A DNA stretch of 64,000 nucleotides. It comes from Paraburkholderia megapolitana (GTDB lineage Bacteria > Pseudomonadota > Gammaproteobacteria > Burkholderiales > Burkholderiaceae). The notes beneath the pieces are model-generated. The model was not told where the DNA came from and did not search any database. It worked only from the letters and a program-made list of their open reading frames with translations. A program made the translations under genes and the position numbers. The stretch is taken from assembly GCF_007556815.1 (NCBI RefSeq), contig NZ_CP041745.1:1589001-1653000 (forward strand), given 5' to 3'. Shown one piece after another: positions 49,797 to 60,398 of this stretch (positions are counted from its first letter, which is position 1; the number at the start of each line of letters is the position of its first letter).

Positions 49797-49875
49797 GAGA
49801 CCTCCTGGCGGGCGGCCTCAAGCACGGCCGCCGCGCTCGACGCACGATGCAGGCGGGGAGCGTAGTCGACGCGCA

Positions 49876-52800
49876 TCATGCTTCAGTTCCAGCATCGGTG
49901 GCAGGCGGCGGCGTTTCGCTACCACCGCCGAACCGCGCACGTGCACGCCGCGCCAGCGAATCGAAGCCGAGATAGATCACCGGGGTCGTGAACAGCGTCA
50001 GCAACTGGCTCACGATCAGGCCGCCCGCAATCGCGATACCGAGCGGGTGACGCAACTCGGACCCGGCGCCTGTGCCGAGCATCAGCGGCAGTGCGCCGAG
50101 CAGAGCAGCCATTGTCGTCATCAGGATCGGGCGGAAGCGTAGCAGACACGCCTGGTAGATTGCTTCGCGTGGCGGTTTGCCCTGTTCGCGCTCGGCCTCG
50201 AGCGCGAAGTCGATCATCATGATCGCGTTCTTCTTCACGATACCGATCAGCAGCACGATCCCGATGATGCCGATGATGTCGAGGTCATGCCCCGAGACGA
50301 GTAGCGCAAGCAGCGCGCCGACACCCGCCGACGGCAGCGTGGAGAGGATCGTGATCGGATGAATAAAGCTTTCGTACAGCACGCCGAGCACGATATACAT
50401 CGTGACGATCGCCGCGAGGATCAGGAACAGTTCGTTCGACAGCGAAGCCTGGAACGCGAGCGCGGCACCTTGGAAGCGCGTCTGGAACGAGGCGGGCAGG
50501 CCGACCTCTTTCTCCGCCTGCTGGATCGCCTTCACCGCCGCGCCGAGCGATGCACCCGGTGCGAGATTGAACGACACCGTAGTGGCGGGGAACTGGCTCA
50601 GGTGCGTCACGAGCAGCGGCGACGGCCGTTCATGGAAACTCGCGATCGAGGCGAGCGGCACCTGGCCGCCGGTCGACGTGGACGAGGGCAGGTAGATCGC
50701 GTTCAGAGACTCGGTGTAGTGCTGGATGCTTGGCTGCGCTTCGAGGATCACGCGGTACTGGTTCGACTGCGTGAAGATCGTCGAGATGATGCGCTGGCCG
50801 AATGCGTCGTAGAGCGCGTTATCGACGGTGGCGGGTGTGATGCCGTAGCGCGACGCGGTGGCCCGGTCGATCTCGATGTAGACCGACTGGCCGCTGCTTT
50901 GCAGGTCGGTGGCGACGTCGGCGAGTTCGGGCGCTTGCTGCAGACGGTCGACGAGCTTCGGCACCCAGGTCGAGAATTCTTCGATGTTCGGCGACGTTAG
51001 GATGAACTGATACTGCGTCGGGCTCACCGTCGAGTCGATCGTCAGATCCTGCACCGGTTGCATGTACAACGTAGCGCCGGGGATATGCGCGACCTCGTGC
51101 TGCAGATGGCGGATCACGTCGCTGGCGGTGTTGCTGCGGTCGTCGCGCGGCTTCAGGTTGATCAGCATCCGGCCGCTGTTCAGCGTGATGTTGCTGCCGT
51201 CCACACCGATGAACGACGTCAGGCTGTCCACATCCGGATTCTTCAGGATTTCGGCGGCAAGCTCCTGCTGGCGCTCGGCCATCGATGCATACGACACCGA
51301 CTGCGGCGCCTGCGTGATCGCCTGGATTACGCCGGTGTCCTGCACCGGAAAGAAGCCCTTCGGAATGAAGATGTACAGCAGCGCGGTGAATACCAGCGTG
51401 AGGAGTGCCACGACCAGCGTAGAGCGCTGCCGGTCGAGCACCCACGTGAGTGCGACGGCGTAGCGGCCGATCACGTAGTCGATAAACGCGTGCGCCTTCG
51501 CTTCGAAGCGATGGCTTTCTTTAGGCGGTGTGTGGCGTAGCAGTTTCGCGCACATCATCGGCACGAGCGTCAGCGATACCACCGCCGAGATCACGATTGT
51601 CACCGCGAGCGTGATCGCGAATTCATGAAACAACCGGCCTACCACGTCGCCCATGAATAGCAGCGGAATCAGCACGGCGATCAGCGACACCGTCAACGAA
51701 ATGATCGTGAAGCCTATCTGCTTCGAGCCCTTCAGCGCCGCTTCGAGCGGCGCCTCGCCTTCCTCGACGTAGCGCGCGATGTTCTCGATCATCACGATCG
51801 CGTCGTCGACGACGAAACCGGTGGCGATCGTCAGCGCCATCAGCGAGAGGTTGTCGAGCGAGAAGCCGCACAGGTACATCACGGCGAGCGTGCCGATCAG
51901 CGACAGCGGCACCGACAGACTCGGGATGATCGTCGCGTAGACATTCGCGAGAAACAGGTACATCACCAGCACGACCAGCACGACCGAGGTCAGCAGTTCG
52001 AACTGCACGTCGCGTACCGACGCGCGGATCGTCGTGGTGCGGTCGGTGACGATGCGTACATTGAGCGCAGCGGGCAGCGACTCCTGTAGTTGCGGCAGCA
52101 GCGCCTTGATGCTGTCGACCACCTGGATCACGTTCGCACCTGGCTGGCGCTGCACGTTCAGGATGATTGCCGGTGTGTTGTCGACCCACGCGCCGAGCTT
52201 GGTGTTCTCCGCGCCGGCGACGATCGTCGCGACGTCGGTCAGCATCACCGCGCGGCCGTTCTTGTAGGCGATGACCGCGGACTTGTAGGCGTCGGCATCG
52301 GTCAACTGATCGTTTGCATTGATCGTGTAGGCACGCGTCGGACCGTCGAAATTGCCCTTCGGCGTGTTGACGTTGAGGTTCGAGATCGTCGTGCGCAGAT
52401 CGTCAAGATTCAGGCCGTAGGCCGCAAGCGCGCGCGGGTTCGCCTGAATCCGCACGGCGGGTCGTTGCCCGCCCGACAGGCTGACCAGGCCGACGCCCGC
52501 GACCTGCGAAATCTTCTGTGCGAGCCGCGTGTCGGCGAGATCCTGCACCTGCGTGAGCGGCATCGTCTGTGAGGTAATCGCGAGCGTGATGATCGGCGCG
52601 TCGGCCGGATTGACCTTCGCGTAGATCGGCGGCGCGGGCAGATCGGACGGCAGCAGGTTGCCGGCCGCGTTGATCGCGGCCTGCACTTCCTGCTCGGCGA
52701 TGTCGAGCGGCAGATCGAGACTGAACTGCAGGGTGATGATCGACGAACCCGCCGAGCTTTGCGACGACATCTGGTTTAACGACGGCATCTGCCCGAACTG

Positions 52801-53007
52801 CCGTTCGAGCGGCGCGGTCACCGACGATGTCATGACGTCCGGGCTCGCGCCCGGATAGAAGGTCTGTACCTGGATGGTCGGATAGTCGACCTCGGGCAGC
52901 GCCGACAGCGGCAGAAAGCGCAGTGCGACGAGCCCCACCAGCATGATTGCCGCCATCAGCAGCGCGGTGCCGACGGGGCGCAGGATAAAGGCGCGGGAGG
53001 GATTCAT
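49876..53007 (-). CDS. mdtB: RND multidrug efflux permease, MdtB type
   Basis: A 1043-residue HAE-1 transporter. It starts [23 protein letters not shown] and has [22 protein letters not shown], the transmembrane relay region [17 protein letters not shown] with the two essential Asp, and [28 protein letters not shown] near the end. Order mdtA-mdtB-mdtC with a 19-base gap to mdtA and 79 to mdtC fits one transcript. The partner outer-membrane channel is not in the window, though a TolC-like protein would be needed. Confidence 0.9.
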   Translation of the reverse strand: MNPSRAFILRPVGTALLMAAIMLVGLVALRFLPLSALPEVDYPTIQVQTFYPGASPDVMTSSVTAPLERQFGQMPSLNQMSSQSSAGSSIITLQFSLDLPLDIAEQEVQAAINAAGNLLPSDLPAPPIYAKVNPADAPIITLAITSQTMPLTQVQDLADTRLAQKISQVAGVGLVSLSGGQRPAVRIQANPRALAAYGLNLDDLRTTISNLNVNTPKGNFDGPTRAYTINANDQLTDADAYKSAVIAYKNGRAVMLTDVATIVAGAENTKLGAWVDNTPAIILNVQRQPGANVIQVVDSIKALLPQLQESLPAALNVRIVTDRTTTIRASVRDVQFELLTSVVLVVLVMYLFLANVYATIIPSLSVPLSLIGTLAVMYLCGFSLDNLSLMALTIATGFVVDDAIVMIENIARYVEEGEAPLEAALKGSKQIGFTIISLTVSLIAVLIPLLFMGDVVGRLFHEFAITLAVTIVISAVVSLTLVPMMCAKLLRHTPPKESHRFEAKAHAFIDYVIGRYAVALTWVLDRQRSTLVVALLTLVFTALLYIFIPKGFFPVQDTGVIQAITQAPQSVSYASMAERQQELAAEILKNPDVDSLTSFIGVDGSNITLNSGRMLINLKPRDDRSNTASDVIRHLQHEVAHIPGATLYMQPVQDLTIDSTVSPTQYQFILTSPNIEEFSTWVPKLVDRLQQAPELADVATDLQSSGQSVYIEIDRATASRYGITPATVDNALYDAFGQRIISTIFTQSNQYRVILEAQPSIQHYTESLNAIYLPSSTSTGGQVPLASIASFHERPSPLLVTHLSQFPATTVSFNLAPGASLGAAVKAIQQAEKEVGLPASFQTRFQGAALAFQASLSNELFLILAAIVTMYIVLGVLYESFIHPITILSTLPSAGVGALLALLVSGHDLDIIGIIGIVLLIGIVKKNAIMMIDFALEAEREQGKPPREAIYQACLLRFRPILMTTMAALLGALPLMLGTGAGSELRHPLGIAIAGGLIVSQLLTLFTTPVIYLGFDSLARRARARFGGGSETPPPATDAGTEA

Positions 53008-53026
53008 GCGGGATTAGCCGTGCCTT

Positions 53027-54421
53027 TTATTCGGAGTCTTGTGCTGGATGTCTGCGGTGGCGACGCGCGCCGGATGCCGCCGCTGCACCGGAGGCCCAGC
53101 CATGTGCGCCATGTGCACCCGATGCTCCCGATGCACCGCGTGGCCGGTCTGCGGGAATCGTGATCTTCGCGCCTTCTTTCAGGCGATCCGAGCCGTCGAT
53201 CACCACACGCTCACCGGGCTGCAAGCCGGACTGGATGCTGGTGCGTTCGCCGTCGACGGGACCGACCTTGACCTGACGCACGGTCACCGTGTTGTCCGGT
53301 TTCACGACGTAGACGAACTGGCCCATCGAACCATTCAGCACCGCCGACGTCGGCACGATCGTCGCGTTGCGGATCACATCGACGAGCAGCCGCGTGTTGA
53401 CGAACTGATTCGGGAACAGCGTGTTGTGATCGTTAGCGAAGCTCGCGCGCAGCTTCAGCGTGCCGGTCGTGGTGTCGATCTGGTTGTCGATGGTTTCGAG
53501 GTAGCCGCCTTCCAGCGACGTCGTGTTGCTGCGGTCATAGGCGGTCACCGACATCTTCGTGCCGGCCGCCAGTTGTTTCATGATCGCGGGCAGGTTGTCT
53601 TCCGAGGTCGTGAAGATCACGCTGATCGGCTGCAACTGCGTGATCACGACGATGCCGTTGGTGTCGCCTGGCGTCACGTAGTTGCCAGAATCGACCTGGC
53701 GCAAACCGACGCGGCCCGATACCGGCGCAGTGATGCGCGCATAGATCAGGTCGAGCTTGTAGGTATCGATATTGGCCTGGTCGGATTTGACCGTGCCTTC
53801 GTACTGCTTGACGAGCGAAGCCTGGGTATCGACCTGCTGGCTCGCGATCGAATCCTGCGCGAGCAGCGTCTGATAGCGCTTCAGATCGAGACGGGCGGTA
53901 GCGAGCAGCGCCTGATCGCGCGCGAGCGTGCCCTGGGCATTGTCGAGCGAGATCTGATACGGCCGAGGATCGATCTGCGCGAGCAGATCGTCCTTCTTCA
54001 CCATCTGGCCTTCCTTGAACGCGACGGTCTGCAGCGTGCCGGACAACTGCGTGCGAACGGTAACGTTCGCGAGCGGTGTAACCGTGCCGAGCGCGGTCAG
54101 CACGACCGGCATCTCGCCTTGCGTCGCGGTTGCGACGTGTACCGGTTGCGGCATCGCACCGCCTGGACCGGCACCCGCACCGCGCCCGCCGTGACGTCCA
54201 CCACCACCTGCCTCGGCCGGCGCGCCTGCACCGGATGGTCCACCCCACGGATGCCAGCGGAACAGTACAAGCGCCGCGATTGCCAGCACGACAACGATCA
54301 ATCCGATGTTCCGGGCACGATGCGATTTGCCGGTGGCGGGCGTACCCGATGCGCCGTGTGCCGGACGGACCGGGTCGGGCTGGCGCGGTTTGTCTTCTGG
54401 ATGCTGTTGTTGTTCGTCCAT
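53027..54421 (-). CDS. mdtA: RND efflux periplasmic adaptor, MdtA type
   Basis: 464 residues. A signal anchor (NIGLIVVVLAIAALVLF) after a hydrophilic N-terminus, then a Gly-rich linker, lipoyl/barrel segments (LTALGTVTPLANVTVRTQLSGTLQTVAFKEGQMVKKDDLLAQIDPRP), an alpha-hairpin and a beta-barrel (GRVGLRQVDSGNYV, LDVI-like region). The His/Ala/Gly-rich C-terminal tail is longer than in E. coli MdtA. It bridges MdtBC to the outer-membrane channel. First gene of the operon. Confidence 0.9.
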   Translation of the reverse strand: MDEQQQHPEDKPRQPDPVRPAHGASGTPATGKSHRARNIGLIVVVLAIAALVLFRWHPWGGPSGAGAPAEAGGGGRHGGRGAGAGPGGAMPQPVHVATATQGEMPVVLTALGTVTPLANVTVRTQLSGTLQTVAFKEGQMVKKDDLLAQIDPRPYQISLDNAQGTLARDQALLATARLDLKRYQTLLAQDSIASQQVDTQASLVKQYEGTVKSDQANIDTYKLDLIYARITAPVSGRVGLRQVDSGNYVTPGDTNGIVVITQLQPISVIFTTSEDNLPAIMKQLAAGTKMSVTAYDRSNTTSLEGGYLETIDNQIDTTTGTLKLRASFANDHNTLFPNQFVNTRLLVDVIRNATIVPTSAVLNGSMGQFVYVVKPDNTVTVRQVKVGPVDGERTSIQSGLQPGERVVIDGSDRLKEGAKITIPADRPRGASGASGAHGAHGWASGAAAASGARRHRRHPAQDSE

Positions 54422-54785
54422 CGGTTCTCGTTGACTGATGTGGAATGGTGCGGGATGCGATGTGTCGGCGGAACGTGTCGCGGCGGGCAGGTTGGGCGCG
54501 ACGGTCGGTGCCGCGGGCCGGTTTTAGCGCGATGCTACGCGAGACGCACGAAAAAAGGTAAGCCCGGCGATATCAGGATGTAAGCGGACCGGAATGCAGC
54601 CTTTCGTAGCTCGCGATGCCGGAAGCGGCCACCGGCTTCGCACATGCAGCGGCGACTGCGCGGGCGCCCGCGCGCACGCAAAACCATGATGCTACGTCGG
54701 GCCCTTTGCTCCAGTCCAGCCGGGTATTTTTCGGTTGATTACGCGCAGTAAGGGTACTCGCGCGGATGTCGGTGCTTTCGTACGG
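54422..54785. other. Intergenic region upstream of mdtABC
   Basis: 364 bases, the promoter side of mdtA. No convincing coding frame, no paired regulator operator and no terminator was identified. A GC-rich run of CGCGGGCGCCCGCGCGC near 54658-54674 could form a small hairpin. No two-component genes resembling BaeSR are adjacent. Confidence 0.35.
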
Positions 54786-55622
54786 CTAGTCGTCGAGCCG
54801 CTGACCCGGCGAGCCGCCGATCTCCTGCACGATCCTGGCAATACAGGCGAGCAGCGCGGGCGCGGCCCGCGAAATCAGCCAGTCGCGTGGACACTGGTGC
54901 GCCGAGCCGCCGCAATTGACGGCATACCGTTCACCGGACGGTCCGATAAAGCCCGCGGCGATCGCGTTGAGCCCGTCGTACCACTCGCCGGTCGCAATCG
55001 CGAAGCCTTGGGTCGCCGTTTCCTGCAACGCGCTTTCGAGGCGGTTGCTCAGATAGCCCCAGTCGTCGCCGGAGGCAGCCTGCAAACCGGTCAGCAATTT
55101 TTCCCGTTCGACGTCGTTCAATGCCGCGAGATACGCGCGTCCGACTGCGGTGCGGCACAAGTCCATCCGCGAACCGATTTCGAGCCGCGAGACGAGTACC
55201 GCCGATCTCGGCCGGATCGCGTCGATCACGACCATATCGAGCCGGTCGCGCACCGCGAGATGCACCGACAGCGAGGTACGTTCGGCGAGTTCGATCAGGA
55301 AGGGCCGCGAGCGCGCGCGGATGTCGAAATTGCGCAGGAAGCCGTTACTCAGTTCAAGTACCGACGATGTGAGCACGAAGCGTTCGCTGTCGGGCAGGCG
55401 GAACAGGAAGCCCGCACTGACAAGCGTGGCGGTGATGCGGGAGACGGTTGGCTTCGGAATGCCGGTCTGCTCGGTGAGCTCGCGGTTGCTGAGGGGTGCA
55501 TCGGCGGCAGCAATACGCCGTAATACAGTCAGGCCGCGTGCGAGCGCCGTAACCTCGTCGCCGGAACCGTCTTTGTCTTTGACGGGGTCGGCGCGGCGGG
55601 AGGGCGTCGGAAGCTGGTTCAT
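54786..55622 (-). CDS. IclR-family transcriptional regulator
   Basis: 278 residues. A winged helix-turn-helix (LTVLRRIAAADAPLSNRELTEQTGIPKPTVSRITATLVSAGFL, about residues 30-72) is followed by the IclR effector domain (MDLCRTAVGRAYLAALND, GEWYDGLNAIAAGFIGPSG). The DNA-contacting helix is typical. It is a single gene and its targets are not evident; the nearest genes, mdtA and crcB, are not typical catabolic targets. Confidence 0.83.
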   Translation of the reverse strand: MNQLPTPSRRADPVKDKDGSGDEVTALARGLTVLRRIAAADAPLSNRELTEQTGIPKPTVSRITATLVSAGFLFRLPDSERFVLTSSVLELSNGFLRNFDIRARSRPFLIELAERTSLSVHLAVRDRLDMVVIDAIRPRSAVLVSRLEIGSRMDLCRTAVGRAYLAALNDVEREKLLTGLQAASGDDWGYLSNRLESALQETATQGFAIATGEWYDGLNAIAAGFIGPSGERYAVNCGGSAHQCPRDWLISRAAPALLACIARIVQEIGGSPGQRLDD

Positions 55623-56073
55623 GTCGTTTTATGGAACTTTATTTCAGTTTAGCCACTCTGGACGCATCTGCCGTTCTACCGGACAGACGCGGGCGATCCC
55701 CTTGTGTCGGCGGTTCGAGGCCTTTTTTTATGACGAATTATTGTATAGGGCTTTAAAAGAAGTACCTGGCGAACCACATCAGATTTTTCTTGACTTAGTC
55801 AGCATAACCATAAAAAATGGAACCCTATTTCGAAAGCGGCCTTTGTATGCCGTGTCTCTTAGCTGGACTTGAAGCCATTATGCGGTTTCCCGGCCAGCCC
55901 AATACTTCTGGCAGTATCCCCGGCCAGCGGTTCCAGCGCTTTCGGATCCCCTCTCTCAGGTTCTAGCACGGCCCTCGGAATGGCTAGAACTTTTCAAGGC
56001 GTCACGGTCACGTGGCGCCTTTTTTTTGGCTGCGATTTTTACCGACGAAAAACATGCATTTCGCATGCCTGCT
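55623..56073. other. Long non-coding gap with a possible small RNA
   Basis: 451 bases between divergently and convergently placed minus-strand genes. The 5' part is AT-rich; the 3' part holds an inverted repeat (GTTCTAGC/GCTAGAAC near 55963-55991) and a strong + strand intrinsic terminator (see separate entry). There is no coding frame of note, so a + strand RNA of roughly 200 bases is plausible. Confidence 0.4.
55996..56027 (+). terminator. Strong orphan intrinsic terminator
   Basis: AAGGCGTCACG (55996-56006) pairs with CGTGGCGCCTT (56011-56021) across a 4-base loop with one G-T wobble, followed by a run of T to 56027. It lies on the + strand, where no gene is annotated upstream for several hundred bases. 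Confidence 0.75.
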
Positions 56074-56454
56074 TCAACGGGTCGCCAGCGCGACTGTGCC
56101 AATGCCAAGCACGGTCATCGCCAGCGAGGCGCAGACGTGGATCGCGATTTCTCCCGCCGCCCAGCCGAGCCGGCCTTCCTGCAGGCGCTGGACCACTTCG
56201 GCCGAGAAGGTCGAGAAGGTGGACAGGCCGCCCATTAACCCCGTGATGATAAAGAGCCGCCATTCGGGCGCGACGCCCGGGTTGCGGGCAAAGTACGCGA
56301 CGGCGACGCCGATCACGTAGCCGGCGATCACATTGGACGCGAGGGTGCCGAGCGGCAGGGCGGGGAATACTGCGTTCAGACGGATACCGAGGAGCCAGCG
56401 CAGCAGCGAACCGGCAGCACCGCCGATGCCGACGGCGAGAATGGACAGATACAT
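56074..56454 (-). CDS. crcB: Fluoride exporter CrcB/Fluc
   Basis: 126 residues with four transmembrane helices. The signature [10 protein letters not shown] (about residues 11-20), the pore Asn in ASNVIAGY and the [12 protein letters not shown] motif of the Phe-box channel are intact. The protein forms a dual-topology dimeric channel that expels fluoride. I looked for a fluoride riboswitch upstream and did not find one. Single gene. Confidence 0.92.
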   Translation of the reverse strand: MYLSILAVGIGGAAGSLLRWLLGIRLNAVFPALPLGTLASNVIAGYVIGVAVAYFARNPGVAPEWRLFIITGLMGGLSTFSTFSAEVVQRLQEGRLGWAAGEIAIHVCASLAMTVLGIGTVALATR

Positions 56455-56792
56455 GAGCGGGAGAAGGGCCTGGAAGCCGAAAAGTCGACAGGCCGGACTG
56501 CAAACGACATGATGCCGCGTCCGCAGTGATCCGGGCTAGGCAGGCATCATCAGCCACGAGGGCGGTTAACGGAGAATGCCATCTCCGGCGGGGAAGTCTA
56601 TCACTGGCGGGGATTTGCCGGTATATGCGGGCCACGGGGCGCGCCCCGCATACAAAAATATGCAGCACGCACGAGCTGCGCGCCGGACGGTGGGCAGGTG
56701 CCTCGCGCGGCTTTGTCATCCGGCGAAAACGTCGACATAATGTGCCGTCCCGCGTGCGCCGCACGCCGGGACCCACGACTTTCCTCGCGCGC

Positions 56793-58445
56793 ATGAGACT
56801 GACGACCAAAGGGCTGTTGCTGATCGCGATTCCTGCTGTGTTCGAACTGGCGTTGCTGTCCGGGCTCGTGAAGGCGCAGGCCGACGCCGAAGAGGCCGAA
56901 CGCTGGGCGACGCACAGTCAGGAAGTGCTGCGCCAGACCACGTCGATTCTGGAGCCGGTGCTACTCGAGTCGCTGCGGCTGCGCGGCGCGGTGATCGGCG
57001 GCGACGCGAACATTTCGACGCCGATCGTGCTGTGGATGGACATCGATCGCCGGATCGACCAGCTCGTCGAACTCGTTGCCGACAATCCGACCCAGGTCGA
57101 ACGCGCGGGGCAGATTCGCCAGGCGGTGCAGGCGTATCGCCAGTGGTCCGACCGCGTGCAGGATCTGATGCAGTCGGGGCGTCGCCAGGATGTACTCGAG
57201 CGTTTCCGCGAGCAGGCCACCACCGATGTGCTCGACCGCTTTCGCGGCCAGGTCTCGGCGTTCCAGGGCGAGGAACGCCGGCTCGACTCGCTGCGCGCGT
57301 CGGCTGCCGAAGAAGCCCATGCGCAGCAGCAGACGTTGATCGTCACCGCCGTCATCGGTTCGATCCTGTTCGTCGCGCTGGCTATCTGGCTCTTCACGCG
57401 CGGCGTCAGCGGCCGGCTTGTTTTGCTGTCCGCGAACGCGGGGCGGCTCGCCGGCAGCGAACCGCTGGCGCCGGCCGCGCCTGGCAGCGACGAAATCGCT
57501 AACCTCGATCTGACCTTGCACGACACGAGCCGGCGTCTGCTCGAAGCAGAACGCCTGCAGGCGCGTTTCCAGTCCGACCTCGCGCGCCGTGCCGACGAAC
57601 TCGCGCGCATCAATGAAACGCTGCGTCAGCAGACGCAGGAAAACGAGATGTTTATCTACAGCGTGTCGCACGATCTGCGTGCGCCGCTCGTTAATCTGCA
57701 GGGTTTTTCGAAAGAGCTGATTCACGCGTGCGAGGATTTGCGTACTGCGATCCGCCAGTCGTCGCTGGTTTCCGCGGACCGTCAGCGCATCGAACGGCTG
57801 ATCGAAGACGATATCGGCGAAGCACTGCATTATCTGCAGACTGCGGTGCTGCGCGCGTCGCACATCATCGATGCGTTGCTGCGCCTGTCGCGCGTCGGCC
57901 GGGTCGAGTATCGGCAGCAACAGGTATACCTCGGCGATCTCGTGCAGCGTGTGGTCGATGCAATGCAGGTGTCTATTAGGGCGCGGCGCGCGAATGTCGT
58001 CGTGCATGATTTGCCGCCTGTGTGGGGGGACCCGACCGCGCTCGAGCAGGTGTTCGCGAATCTGATCGGCAACGCGATCAACTATCTCGACCCGTCGCGC
58101 GAAGGTCTCGTCGAGATCGGCACGACACCGGCGCCGCCGGGGGTGCATTCGTTGCGCATCTTCTATGTGAGGGACAACGGCCTCGGTATTCCAGAGGTCG
58201 CGCTGCCGCGGCTTTTCAACGCGTTTCAGCGGCTGCATGTGAATGTCGCGACAGGCGAGGGCATTGGCCTCGCGCTGGTGCGCCGCGTAGTCGAGCGGCA
58301 CGGCGGCCGGGTGTGGGCGGAATCGTCGGAAGGGGCCGGTACGACGTTTTATCTGTCGTTGCCGGAAGCGGCCGGCAGGCTTGCGCGCGAAACGGCCGCG
58401 CTGTCCTACGCCGAAGAGCAGGAGTTGCGGTTCAGCACCCGCTGA
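56793..58445 (+). CDS. Sensor histidine kinase (orphan)
   Basis: 550 residues from ATG 56793; the frame extends to 56526. A transmembrane helix at about 8-28 and a second at about 185-205 enclose a helical periplasmic sensor (about 30-185). HAMP follows, then a coiled coil. The His box is YSVSHDLRAPLVNLQGFS (about residues 289-306), the N-box NLIGNAINYLDPS and the G-box DNGLGIPE plus GEGIGLALVRR. No response regulator gene is adjacent. Confidence 0.82.
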   Translation: MRLTTKGLLLIAIPAVFELALLSGLVKAQADAEEAERWATHSQEVLRQTTSILEPVLLESLRLRGAVIGGDANISTPIVLWMDIDRRIDQLVELVADNPTQVERAGQIRQAVQAYRQWSDRVQDLMQSGRRQDVLERFREQATTDVLDRFRGQVSAFQGEERRLDSLRASAAEEAHAQQQTLIVTAVIGSILFVALAIWLFTRGVSGRLVLLSANAGRLAGSEPLAPAAPGSDEIANLDLTLHDTSRRLLEAERLQARFQSDLARRADELARINETLRQQTQENEMFIYSVSHDLRAPLVNLQGFSKELIHACEDLRTAIRQSSLVSADRQRIERLIEDDIGEALHYLQTAVLRASHIIDALLRLSRVGRVEYRQQQVYLGDLVQRVVDAMQVSIRARRANVVVHDLPPVWGDPTALEQVFANLIGNAINYLDPSREGLVEIGTTPAPPGVHSLRIFYVRDNGLGIPEVALPRLFNAFQRLHVNVATGEGIGLALVRRVVERHGGRVWAESSEGAGTTFYLSLPEAAGRLARETAALSYAEEQELRFSTR

Positions 58446-58467
58446 ACCGCCTTCGCGCCTCGCTGCC

Positions 58468-59049
58468 TTAAAGCTCGATGCGCGTACCCAATAGCACGAG
58501 GAACTGCCGCAGCCATTCCGGATGCGCAGGCCACGCGGGCGCGGTGACGAAGTTCGCGTCGGTGATCGCTGCATCGACGGGGATATCGGCGTAGTCGCCG
58601 CCCGCGAGCTTCACCTCCGGAGCACATGCCGGGTACGCGGAAATGCGGCGACCGCGAATTACATCGGCGGCGGCCAGCAACTGTGCCGCATGACAGACCG
58701 CCGCGATCGGTTTTTTCGCTTCGGCAAACTGCCGCACGATATCGAGCACGTTCTGGTTCAGCCGCAGATATTCCGGTGCGCGGCCGCCGGCAATCGCGAG
58801 TGCGTCGTACTGCGTCGGGTCGACGTCGTCGAACGTTGCGTTGAGCGTGAACTGGTGTCCGGGCTTTTCCGTGTAGGTCTGATCGCCCTCGAAGTCGTGG
58901 ATTGCCGTCTTGATGCGCTCGCCGGCATGTTTGCCGGGACAGACTGCGTCGACGATGTGGCCCACTGCCTGTAGTGCCTGGAACGGCACCATCGTTTCGT
59001 AATCCTCGGCGAAATCGCCGGTCAGGAACAGAATCTTCTTCGCTGCCAT
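58468..59049 (-). CDS. DJ-1/PfpI-family protein
   Basis: 193 residues from ATG 59049, with GGAGG 7 bases upstream; the frame is open to 59286. A GATase1-like fold: [18 protein letters not shown], the elbow nucleophile in [13 protein letters not shown] (Cys near residue 118) and [16 protein letters not shown]. It resembles the YhbO/PfpI group of glyoxalase III, deglycase or stress proteins. The substrate is unclear. Confidence 0.8.
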   Translation of the reverse strand: MAAKKILFLTGDFAEDYETMVPFQALQAVGHIVDAVCPGKHAGERIKTAIHDFEGDQTYTEKPGHQFTLNATFDDVDPTQYDALAIAGGRAPEYLRLNQNVLDIVRQFAEAKKPIAAVCHAAQLLAAADVIRGRRISAYPACAPEVKLAGGDYADIPVDAAITDANFVTAPAWPAHPEWLRQFLVLLGTRIEL

Positions 59050-59285
59050 CGCATGCCTCCGGTTGAAGAGGAAATTCGTCGAACCTGGAGGCAGTCTACT
59101 CCTGCGAGTTTGACAGTACGGCGACGGTGGGCCGCATGACCGTGTGTGGCTTTTACCCGCATTTGCAGGTCGTGCTTGGCCGCCCCGGACGGCCCCGGTT
59201 GCTCCGAATCGAGGCCCCCGAACGCGCGGGCGTATGATGGCTGCGTTTCCGTGTCTAAAGCCGCTCGCAGCGGCTCCCTCTCGCA

Positions 59286-59732
59286 ATGATCCCGAATGCC
59301 CGTCGTTCCCTGTTCCGTTGTACCGCTTCCGCTGTTGTGCTGCTCATGACGCTGACCGCGTGCGAAAAAAACGATGCGTCCGCTCAGGCCAAACTGAACG
59401 ACGTCGCACAACAGGCCGGACAGAAACTCGATCAGGCAGCGAGCTATGTCGGTCAGCAGGTCGATACTGCACGTGCCAGTGCGCAGCAAAGCCTCGACGC
59501 CGCATCGAAGCCGTCGATCACCTTCGATTCGTCCATACTCGCGTCCGGCGCGCAGGCCAACTTGCAGAGCGCGGCGAGTATGGCTCAGGGCGCGCTCGGT
59601 CGAGCGGCGGGTTTGACCGGCGCGGGCCTCCAAACGGCGGGGCGCAGGTTGCAGGAATGGTCGAGCCAGTCAGCGGCTTCTTCGACGTCGGCAAGCGATG
59701 CCAGCGATGCGCAGAAGCAGATGGACAAGTAG
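59286..59732 (+). CDS. Lipoprotein with helical repeat
   Basis: 148 residues. Signal peptide [26 protein letters not shown] ends in the lipobox LTAC. The mature part is Ala/Gln/Ser-rich and helical with heptad-like spacing ([41 protein letters not shown]), suggesting a coiled coil. Such small envelope lipoproteins are common and uncharacterised. Confidence 0.6.
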   Translation: MIPNARRSLFRCTASAVVLLMTLTACEKNDASAQAKLNDVAQQAGQKLDQAASYVGQQVDTARASAQQSLDAASKPSITFDSSILASGAQANLQSAASMAQGALGRAAGLTGAGLQTAGRRLQEWSSQSAASSTSASDASDAQKQMDK

Positions 59733-59777
59733 TCCTTCAGCGCAGCTTGATTGCACGTTTTTGACAGAGCACATAAA

Positions 59778-59796
59778 TGTACTTATGATGGTTACA
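59778..59796. promoter_or_regulatory. Rrf2-type operator, site 1 (TGTAC-N9-TTACA)
   Basis: TGTAC and TTACA separated by nine bases, upstream of the Rrf2-family gene. The same architecture is found at 60352-60370. It is followed by CACAT, and the region contains an AT-rich stretch suitable for a promoter. Confidence 0.55.
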
Positions 59797-59819
59797 CATT
59801 GTCGTCGGGCTGGTTCGCT

Positions 59820-60275
59820 GTGAATACGAGTAGCCGGTTTGCTTTTGCAGTTCACATACTGGCGCTGCTGTCGTTGCAGGATGACGTACCGCTGTCGTCG
59901 GAGATGATTGCGGGAAGCGTCAATACGAATGCGGCGCTGATCCGCCGTCTGTTGACGATGCTTGCAGACGCGGGGCTCACCACGTCGCAGCTCGGAGCGG
60001 GCGGTGGGGCGCTGCTGGCGCGCGCGCCCGAAGACATTTCGCTGCTCGAGGTCTATCGCGCCGTCGACGACGTGCAACTGTTCGCGTTGCACCGCGAAGC
60101 GCCGAATCCGGACTGCATGGTCGGGCGTCACATTCAGAGCGTGCTGACGGGCATCATTGACGACGCGCAACAGGCGATGGAAATGGCACTTGCGGCACGT
60201 ACGCTTGCGGATGCGACGGCCGACCTGGTTCGGGCGGAACGCTCGCGCGAGCGCAGGCGGCGAGCCGATCGATGA
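59820..60275 (+). CDS. Rrf2-family transcriptional regulator
   Basis: 151 residues from a GTG at 59820 (NTSSRFAFAVHILALLSLQDDVP); the ORF is open to 59751. A winged helix-turn-helix (LSSEMIAGSVNTNAALIRRLLTMLADAGLTTSQLGAGGGALLARAPEDISLLEVYRAV) and a single Cys near residue 99 (NPDCMVGR). It lacks the three-Cys iron-sulfur cluster set of IscR/NsrR, so it may sense redox or electrophiles through one Cys, like the YwnA type. It precedes the NAD(P)H-binding gene. Confidence 0.75.
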   Translation: MNTSSRFAFAVHILALLSLQDDVPLSSEMIAGSVNTNAALIRRLLTMLADAGLTTSQLGAGGGALLARAPEDISLLEVYRAVDDVQLFALHREAPNPDCMVGRHIQSVLTGIIDDAQQAMEMALAARTLADATADLVRAERSRERRRRADR

Positions 60276-60319
60276 TGCAGCGAAAGCTGCGCACGAGGTC
60301 TGACAGCGAAGGAGGACGA

Positions 60320-60342
60320 CGGGGCGAAGCCCCGCTTTTTTT
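60320..60342 (+). terminator. Intrinsic terminator after the Rrf2-family gene
   Basis: CGGGGC (60320-60325) pairs with GCCCCG (60329-60334) across a GAA loop, followed after one C by seven T (60336-60342). It should end the Rrf2 transcript before the operator at 60352-60370. Confidence 0.75.
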
Positions 60343-60351
60343 CGTTTCATA

Positions 60352-60370
60352 TGTAATCGATGTAGTTACA
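60352..60370. promoter_or_regulatory. Rrf2-type operator, site 2 (TGTAA-N9-TTACA)
   Basis: A perfect inverted repeat TGTAA-N9-TTACA, 28 bases before the start of the NAD(P)H-binding gene. It shares TGTA, spacing and TTACA with the site upstream of the Rrf2-family gene. Confidence 0.65.
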
Positions 60371-60398
60371 CATAACCGGTTTTGAAGGAGTATCGACG

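Noticed and set aside
56455..56530. Fluoride riboswitch upstream of crcB
   Set aside because: The minus-strand leader lacks the conserved elements of the crcB motif.
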